Below are positions 26,296 through 32,828 of a stretch of DNA of 32,828 nt, piece by piece (positions within the stretch are counted from its first letter, which is position 1; every line of letters begins with the position of its first letter). This stretch comes from Chara braunii (taxonomy: Eukaryota; Streptophyta; Charophyceae; Charales; Characeae). The notes beneath the pieces are model-generated. The model was not told the DNA's origin and did not search any database. It worked only from the letters and a program-made list of their open reading frames with translations. A program made the translations under genes and the position numbers. The stretch is from the NCBI GenBank assembly GCA_003427395.1, contig BFEA01000371.1, positions 903,620 through 936,447 on the forward strand, in the 5' to 3' direction.

Positions 26296-27785
26296 TCACT
26301 CCCACCGGCCTAAATTCGAGGTCCTCCGAGAATACTTGTCCAAGGCAGGACCTTTACCCTTCTTATCTCTCTCGTAGACTATATTGGGCGCGGTCTCTAG
26401 AAGTTCTGCTCTGGTGAACCAGCGGTCATCTTCAGGTTCTTGATAAGAGAATCAGAATCTGACTTTGTACTGTTTCTGGACGACCTCTACCTCCGGTTCT
26501 GAAGACATCCTCACCTACTATGCCATCAATGTCGTACCTTCCATCCATATCCGGAGGAATCATAGACCTTCGTGATGGACTCTGTTGACTCGTAGTACAA
26601 GGTAACAACTTTGATGCATGGAAAACTGGGTAGGTATGGAGGTGTGCTGGAATCTCTATCGTGTAGCCTAAGGATGGTCCATCATGTCCACCCTTAACGT
26701 CTAGGAATGGCCACGGTCCTCTATAAGCAGGTAGCAACTTTTGCGAGATGTTCTCCTCATGAGCAAACTCTTTTGACTTGACCCAAACTAAGTCGCTGAC
26801 TTGGAACTGTGAAGGGCGACGGTGTTTATTGGCTTGTTCTATCATTCCGTGCTGGGCCTTCCTGAGGTTCTCAAATACTGTAGCAATCTCTTTTTCGTGC
26901 TGTGTCGCAAATTCCCAAGTACCGGGCGGTAGCCTCTGAATCTGATCCCGATTAAGTCCTTCAAACGGTCTGCATGGTTTAAAAGACTTATGTAGCTCAT
27001 TGTGAGTGCGACAAGTGGCTAAGTGCACGCTATTGTTGTAAGCATTGGACCAGGTTACCTTTGGGAGCGTCTCATCCCAGTCCAGTTGATCGGGTCTAAT
27101 GTACATTCTCAAAACTTGTTGTAGGACTTTGTTCGTCTATTCGGTCTGTCCGTTAGTCTCTGGATGACGGCCTGACGACATTAACAACTTTGATCCGTAG
27201 GCTTTCATTAATTCTTGCTAGTTCCGACTAGTGAACCGGGTGTCCCAGCCACTAACTATAGACAACGGTAGCCCATGTTCACTGACCCAATATTCGAAAA
27301 ACTTTCGTATCACTAACTCTATGCGTGCCTCAGAGGGCAAAGGAACGAAAATGGCGTACTTGCTAAACCTATCTACTACAACCATGACTTGACTCTTGCC
27401 ATGTCTACTTTTGACACCAGCATCCATGAAATTTATAGACACTGAATCTCTGGGTCCTTCGGGGATAGGCAATGGTCTCAGAAGACCTAGAGGGGCTTGT
27501 GTAGTAGTTTTATTCCTTTGGCACACTTTGCAACTACGTACGTATTTCATGTAGTCGGCTTTCATACCAGGCCAAGTATACGCTCGCATGAGGTTGGCTA
27601 ATGTCTCCTGCCAATCGAAATGTCCCTCTGTATGATGGCATTCCCCTAAGATCAAACTTCGGATCTCTTCGCTATTGGGAACGCACAGACAATCAACAAC
27701 ATTAGTCTTCTCGAATAACAAGCCGTCAGTAGTGCGGTAATCTGGTTCTGATTATGGTGCCTTCTTAACTCTCTTGAGGAGGTCG
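26296..27785 (-). pseudogene. Ty3 integrase with chromodomain-like tail (pseudogene)
   Basis: Inserts element DNA into the genome. The HHCC zinc domain is visible as HHTEGH (27622-27640) and CKVC (27521-27532). In the DDE core the first Asp is Asn (SINFMD, 27431-27433) and the second is Gly (SGWDTRFTS, 27248-27250); the Glu remains in ETNGQTE. Stops replace a Trp after FTSRN (27218) and an Arg after GQTE (about 27142). The GPY-type module (LLPAYRGPWPFLDVKGG, then HPVFHASKLL-like HTYPVFHASKLL at 26600-26636) follows. Beyond a frameshift and a stop, QYKVRF and EPEDDRWFTRAELLETAPNI (about 26340-26440) resemble a chromodomain, ending at TGA 26296. Confidence 0.8.
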
Positions 27786-28388
27786 CTATAAATAGGGTCC
27801 TGCATACACTTCCTTGACTTTCTGCTGCAGATCTCTCCATATATCCAGATAATGCACTATCGCCCCAAAGTAGTCTGATCTTCTACTCAAAGCGTTCACA
27901 ACTACATTGTATTTTCCCTTGACTGGCTTTAGCTCCAAGTCATACTGATCTATCTCTGCGGCCCACCTAGTTAGCTTTAGTGTCATCTTGGCCTACGTTT
28001 TCAGCCACCTTAGTGTCTCGTGGTCTGAATACACTTTAAAGTGTCTCCCAAGCAAGTAGTGCTTCNAGTGGTCTAACGCTTGCCTGAAAGCGTAGAGTTC
28101 CCTCTCATAGGTGGATGTCGCTACCTTTTTTGAAGCCATTCTAGCAGACATGAACTCTACGGGGCTGTATCCATTACCATCGTCTTGTTGTAAGACAACA
28201 CCTATGCCATATTGACTTGCACCAGTGGTGACGACGAATGGCAATGATGGATCGGGTACCTTAAGGACAGGATACTCTATTGAGGCCCGCTTTAACTTCT
28301 TCAGGGCCGGCGTACAGTCTTTATCCCATTTCCAGATTGCCTCATTCTTCAACAATCTGTGAAGGGGAGCAACGATGGTGGAAAAGTT
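27786..28388 (-). pseudogene. Ty3 RNase H (pseudogene)
   Basis: Degrades the RNA strand during reverse transcription. Motifs are FVVTTGASQYGIGVVL, STYERELYAF and VYSDHETLRWLK, then LSRR of the ADxLSRR end (here VNALSRR). The first catalytic Asp of TDAS is Gly (28221-28223, GGT). A TAG interrupts WLKT-AKMT (27993), and a frameshift occurs near 27800, after which DLLKRVKKAP continues to a TAA. One N lies at 28066. It is continuous with RT upstream. Confidence 0.82.
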
Positions 28389-29607
28389 TCAGACGAACTT
28401 TCTATAGTTATTTGCCAACCCCAAGAGCGATCGCAACTCTGTCAGCGTGCGGGGAGTCCGCCAATCTCTAATTGCTACTATCGTACTGTCCTCAGGCTTT
28501 ATGCCATCTCCATCTAGGACGTGGCCCACGTATAAAACCTGTGTCTTGGCCCACTCACACTTCTTCACATTGATCTTGAAGTTAGCTTCTTTCAACTTTC
28601 CCAAGACCTGCCTCAGATGGCCCTCATGCTCTTGGAAGGTCTTACTAAACACTAAAATATCATCTAGATAACAACTACAAATCTATCTAACCATGGTCTG
28701 AACAAGTCATTCATACAACGCTGAAACGTAGCCGGCGTGTTGGTTAATCCAAAGGGCATCACTGTAAACTCATAGTGCCCGTATCGGGTCTTAAACGTTG
28801 TCTTGTGCTGATCATCAGAAGGGACCTCTATCTGATGATAGTCTGACTTCAAATCTATCTTGGAAAAGTATTGCAGCCCTGCACTCGATCCAACAAATCA
28901 TCTATTTGAGGTAGTGGTTCTGCGTTCCTCACTGTGATGGCGTTGAGACCCCTATAGTTTATACACATTCTCAACTCCCCCTCTTTTTTGGGGACAAACA
29001 GAACACGTGCTCCAAACGGAGACGGACTGGGCCTAATCCAACCCTTTTCGAGGAACTCATCTAACTGCTTCCACAACTCCTCTAGCTCCCTTGGGGATAT
29101 TCTATACACCGCTCCTTTGGGAGTTCTACTGCCAGGCTCTATCTCAATTCGATGAAGGATCGGGCGTTGTACTACTCATGTAGGCAGCTCAGACAGATCT
29201 GCATATTCCTCCAGCAACTAGACAATACGAGGGTCTATGGACTCTTCGGACTTAGGCTCAGTGATTGGCCTAACATAGGCAACGAAAACCTGTTCTTCTA
29301 GCTTCTCCTTCTTCACCAACCTTGCGAATCCCGAAGCACTGAGGCAGCAATGTGCTACGGGGTTCTCTACCCCTGACACATGAAACAGGCGGGCAATCTT
29401 GACTCCACCTAAAGGACTAGGGAGCCCACACTCATGCTCTTTCAAATGAAGTGTGGCCCCTTTTGCCTCTCCCCAGTTCATTCCTACGACTATATAAAAC
29501 AGGAGGTTGTCTTCTACGAGGAGAGTCAAGGAATGAAAAACTCTCTCTACCTTGCCATCTTTCTCTAGGCAGAAATAAGCTTGGACTCCCTCGACATAAT
29601 CCTCGAC
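28389..29607 (-). pseudogene. Ty3 reverse transcriptase with N-terminal linker (pseudogene)
   Basis: After a linker shared with protease comes the RT: EIEPGSRTPKGAVYRISP, GWIRPSPSPFGARVLFVPKK, CINYRGLNAI, then (after a one-base loss near 28870) [28 protein letters not shown] (about 28725-28790) and the catalytic LDD with ILVFSKT. A second one-base loss lies immediately before the YLDD codons (about 28667), so the active site is out of frame with the preceding block. Stops also occur at 29218, about 29180 and 28389 (YRKFV-NFSTI, where Arg is expected). The domain order and spacing are normal for Ty3/gypsy. Confidence 0.88.
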
Positions 29608-29835
29608 TCACATTGTGTGATTGTCTGCGAGGATGATGACTATAGGTTCCTCTAGCTTTTGGACCTTTAGATTTAACTTCAGCTTTTGTAGCGCTTTACG
29701 ACTAATATAGCTAAGGGTGGCCCCACTGTCTCTAAGGGCCCCTACTTTGCCTCTAAAAATCTCTACATCTACCAATACTAGTTGTCCTTTTCCATCCTTC
29801 TTCATCTTGGCCCAGCTAGACATTCTCTCCTTCAA
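29608..29835 (-). pseudogene. Ty3 aspartic protease (pseudogene)
   Basis: Cleaves the Gag-Pol precursor. The active-site motif ALRDSGATLSYIS is intact (Asp 29728-29730), preceded by the beta-strand LVLVDVEIF and followed by IVIILADNHTM. A TGA at 29608-29610 interrupts the frame, which then continues without shift into the RT linker. There is an in-frame TAA just upstream of 29835, so the true start or gag junction is not preserved. Confidence 0.75.
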
Positions 29836-30005
29836 TTCTTATGCCACACCTGTGAGGGAAGTGCCTAGAAAGACCCTAACACAAGCAGTCTCAGGAAAGC
29901 TATCTAGGCACTGGCAAGCAACCTCTGCCATAAACACATGTGGGTTTGGAGTTTCTCTATGGTGCGCGCACTCTTCTCCGCATGGTCTAGGGGCAGTTGC
30001 GACCC

Positions 30006-31949
30006 CTACCGGTGGTTGCCTTTTGCTGCCTGTGCAGCAAATCGGGCCTCCCTATATTTTGGGCAGAATTTGATAATGTGACCTGGATCACCGTAGTAAA
30101 TGCATTGATCCTGGTCTACCCTCCTCTGCCAGACTTTCTAATCGAGACCCAAATCTTCCCAAGGCCTGCCCTGTGGCAGTCAGGGTGTCATCCACCCCTC
30201 CTATAAGGTGACCGATTAGAATGTGGACGGTTTTGCGGGGGACCTTGACCCTGCCTTTTGGCGGTTTCTCCTGCCGCCAACCCCCTGATCGTCCTGGACT
30301 CGACCACTTCAGACCTGGCCCCCTTGGCCCCGGCCTCCTCCTCTTCCTTGTGGTCTCCCTCCAGCCGCGACAGCAACATAGGACCTCCCCTGACCTACAC
30401 TCTTGTCCTCCTCCTCGAGGCCCCACTCTATCTCACTATACGGGACCTCCTCCGTTCCTTCTTCGTCCAATGTCAGTATCCGGCTATCCTTCCCCTTAAC
30501 CTGTCCCGAAATGGTTTGGCCCTTCCACTTCTTACCCTTCTTATAGTCTCTGTGCCAAAATACCTTCACTTGCATGGACTGGGCCTCATATGCAACGACG
30601 TCGCGACTTAACTTATCATAAGCCATACCCTGCTCTTGCGACTTGTCATAAAAATGCCCACGCAAACTCTCAGGCATCGCACAATAGAATAATTGAACCA
30701 CTTGTGGCTCAGTGACCCCATGGTCTGGAACTGCGACAAGCTCATCCATAACGCCCTTGAGTGCCCTTGCACTCTTCTACTGTCGTGTGTGGATTGTCTG
30801 GAGCTTGTCTGAGGCCTTAATTCCCTTGGTTACATCCGCGAAACGTTCGCGAAGTAACTTTAGGAATTCATTGAGGGGAGTGATGGTGGAATACGCTACC
30901 ATATCATTGTCGCATTTGGCGGTGCGGGCTAATGACCTGTTGAAGCTAGACGCTTCGTCTCTAAGGGCGTGGAACGTGACGAGGACTTGCTCCTCAGGAA
31001 TAACATCCTGGAGGTGCATGTAGGAGTTGATGTTGGCCTCCCAATTGTCAAAGTTTTCCCCTTGTTTCCCGTTGTAGGCATCAGGAAACTTTATTTTAAC
31101 TCGTTCCCTACGCGGGCGTGCCTCCTCCTCCTTTGGGACTGCAAGCTTGGCGCCCTCTATGGCGCCAACATAGAATTGTTTTGTGTTCTTCATGCAGGCC
31201 TGCATCTCAGAGCCTATTCGCATCATCATATCGGGGGCGAAATCTCTAAAGCCTACTCGGATGGACTGTAGGGCTATATCATGCCCCCTTGAGAAATACA
31301 TCTGCTCCTATTGGACACGAATTAATACATCTATACTCTTTGCGATTGCATCCAACTTGCTCTGCAAGTCCTCGTGTGTCAGCGCCTTCGTATGCTGTTC
31401 TGCTGCAGCAGCCAATTCCTTCTCTAACCCGGTAGCCGCCGCTATGCGCCTCCTTCTCTGCCTTTTCAATCACAATTTTCACTCCATTTTTTTCTTCTCT
31501 TCCAGGGCCTGCTGCTCTGACGGGTCTTTCAAGGCCTTTATCTCTGCCGCTCCAGCATCCCTCTCATCCTGGGGGATGTACATCAATGCTTCTTCATCCT
31601 CCCCCAGGGATAAGTTGGCCACCCACTCCAACACCATCTTCTCGAGTTTCTTCTCGTCTTCACTAATCCCACTGGATTCCCCTCTTTCCTCCCTCCTCAT
31701 AGTCCTCAGCAGGGGTATCTCCTCCTCCTCCTCTTTTTCTTTTTCTACCTTTTTAAGCTTCTCCTCCTCTTCTCTCTTCACCTTCTCCATCTCTTCCTCA
31801 AGCTTCTTCTTCTTCGCCGCCTGTGCTTCCAACAGGGCCTTCTTCTTGGCCTCCTTCTTCTCCTTCCTTTCTCTCAGTATGACGGCGACACTCTCTTCCT
31901 GCTCTTTCGTATATGGGGTGGTGCTCGTACCGCTCCGCGGGTCAACCAT
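30006..31949 (-). pseudogene. Ty3 gag with coiled coil and altered zinc knuckle (pseudogene)
   Basis: A single reading frame of 647 codons begins ACCATGG (31947-31949, MVDPRSGTSTTPYT). It has a Lys/Glu coiled coil (about 31630-31890), a capsid-like part (IKFPDAYNGKQGENFDNWEA, about 31060-31100; VTPL-like TITPLNEFLKLLRERFADV near 30840-30900; LVQLFY-type VVQLFYCAMPESLRGHFYDK near 30660-30710), and a basic Gly/Arg/Gln region. It ends with a CCHC-type knuckle CIYYGDPGHIIKFC (30063-30104) in which the second Cys is Tyr. At least nine stops interrupt it (31479, 30777 and 30309 are clear). The frame itself is kept from start to knuckle, so decay has been mostly by substitution. Confidence 0.82.
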
Positions 31950-32310
31950 GGTGATAGGTGTACAACCGGATGACAGTTCCACTCCTCACCACTTAGACTC
32001 CCACCCCCTGACTGACTTAACTTATGACTGGCTTACTAAGGACCACAGAATCCTTGGAGGACCCTGTCAACTATGGTCTCTAACTTGACTCTACTTCTAG
32101 GCTATCACTACAGGACTTACCGCTGATCAGGAGGCATTTAAGGAGATCGCTCGTAACTCCTCAAGAATGATTTAACGTCGCAAATAGGACGACACGATCA
32201 GCAAGTCCTCTCAAGACGTAGACAGCTGGTTGTGCAGCCCACAACTCGGATCTTGGGCCTACCGTGCCACACTGAGCAGCCCGCCGGTCTGCTACATGAC
32301 ACCCGCAGCC
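31950..32310. other. Probable leader of the Ty3 element, then unknown sequence
   Basis: Upstream (minus sense) of gag, about 200 bases are non-coding and may be the 5' leader. I could not find a convincing tRNA primer-binding site or an LTR matching 25.7-26.2 kb. Beyond about 32170 the sequence is unrelated and leads into the GC island. Confidence 0.4.
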
Positions 32311-32388
32311 TAGGCCGCGGGCAATTTGGCCGCCGCGGCCCAAAAAGTCGGTCGCGGCCGCGGCCAATGAGGCCCTGTCCGCGGCCTA
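32311..32388. repeat. GC-rich palindrome island with 10-bp perfect ends
   Basis: TAGGCCGCGG (32311-32320) and CCGCGGCCTA (32379-32388) enclose GGCCGCCGCGGCC and GCGGCCGCGGCC palindromes. A T-rich homopolymer follows directly. It resembles in design the sub-terminal DNA of the hAT-like element at 15331-15410. No clear target duplication is visible. Confidence 0.6.
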
Positions 32389-32828
32389 TTTTTTTAATAT
32401 TTTTTTTATACCCCTAGACATACGTTAAAAAAAAATATATATATATATACTCTCTTTCTGCCTACGGTTTACCGGGCAGTTCTGTTTGTGATGAATCTGA
32501 TGATATATGCTACGACTTTGTTAGCTTCCTGCTACGTTTTTTTCGGGTAAGGTCGAGCGGCAGTGGTAGGGGCTGTTACTAGGCGGCCATGTTGTGCCTC
32601 TAGTGCCAGCGGCGTGTCTGGAGTGTATTTTTTGGCTGTGACAGACCTTTCTTTGTTTCGTGGATGTTTTGCTGGCTTGTGATGGGGTGTGAACCGACAG
32701 TCTGTACAGTTTTCCATCTGGTATGGGTGAGTGATAGTCTACTTTGATTTTGGTTAAGGTAGATTATCATTTACAGTGTAATCAGTGAGGGGATTCTGCA
32801 GACTGTTGAGGGTTCAGCCTCCTGATGA
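32389..32828. other. No recognisable gene to window end
   Basis: T-rich sequence, a short (AT)8-type run at about 32436-32449, then GT-rich DNA with only short motif-free frames. No signal was found. Confidence 0.5.

Larger units (their letters stand above)
26296..31949 (-). mobile_element. Degenerate Ty3/gypsy LTR retrotransposon
   Basis: Order on the minus strand is gag (coiled coil, capsid-like, zinc knuckle), then aspartic protease, RT, RNase H, integrase and a chromodomain-like C-terminus. RT and RNase H preceding integrase defines Ty3/gypsy. Gag and pol lie in different frames. There are at least nine nonsense codons in gag and several stops plus frameshifts in pol, mostly one C-to-T or G-to-A step from a sensible codon. 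A candidate 3' LTR lies at 25.7-26.2 kb; no 5' LTR was found beyond 31949, so the copy may be 5'-truncated or interrupted. Confidence 0.88.

Noticed and set aside
25700-32300. A complete LTR pair for the Ty3 element
   Set aside because: I compared sequence beyond gag and beyond pol by eye and found no convincing shared segment, TG...CA ends or primer-binding site.

Overview
The window is a repeat-dominated piece of a draft nuclear genome from a eukaryote. It has sequencing gaps and scattered Ns, long homopolymers and microsatellites, spliceosome-style signals and two decayed retroelements, and no bacterial-style operon anywhere. A Ty3/gypsy element with a gag of the VDxRSG type plus a Kangaroo-like tyrosine-recombinase retroelement, together with many GC-rich palindromic islands, points to the green lineage. 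My best guess is a charophyte such as Chara, but that is recollection of similar repeats and cannot be checked here.

Layout. 1-3.7 kb is structural DNA: a hairpin-rich 72-bp duplication, a 195-bp-arm palindrome whose Ns mirror each other, a TCAA/TTGA tetranucleotide array folded around a cruciform-like centre, about 700 bp of almost pure purine, and GC-rich nested palindromes bordered by homopolymers. 3.8-5.0 kb carries tandem tRNA-like (SINE-type) units, a direct duplication, a 25-bp-arm inverted repeat and a small snap-back element. 5.6-6.6 kb holds a minus-strand Cys-rich ORF, a small membrane-protein ORF and a 57-nt poly(A). 8.1-9.1 kb looks like a minus-strand promoter or LTR (TATAAAGG plus a 21-bp repeat array). 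9.6-10.5 kb is a 490-bp tandem duplication. 11.1-15.0 kb is the most interesting region: a degenerate DIRS/Kangaroo-type retroelement with Gag-like, RT and RNase H parts on + and a tyrosine recombinase converging on -. 15.3-16.6 kb is a hAT-like non-autonomous element (8-bp target duplication) containing a 555-bp assembly gap. 16.6-25.8 kb has no convincing complete gene but many short repeats: a tRNA-Ile-like sequence, minisatellites of 15, 33, 48 and 50 bp, poly(T)-headed retroposon ends, two MITE families and a few candidate terminal exons. 26.3-31.95 kb is a minus-strand Ty3/gypsy element (gag, protease, RT, RNase H, integrase, chromodomain-like tail). A final GC palindrome island lies near 32.3 kb.

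The retroelements are dead. The Ty3 copy has at least nine stops in gag, stops and frameshifts in pol, and replaced catalytic or zinc-binding residues in the zinc knuckle, RNase H and integrase. The Kangaroo-like copy has stops, frame changes and a YIGD in place of the RT YxDD box. No intact host gene is supported with high confidence.
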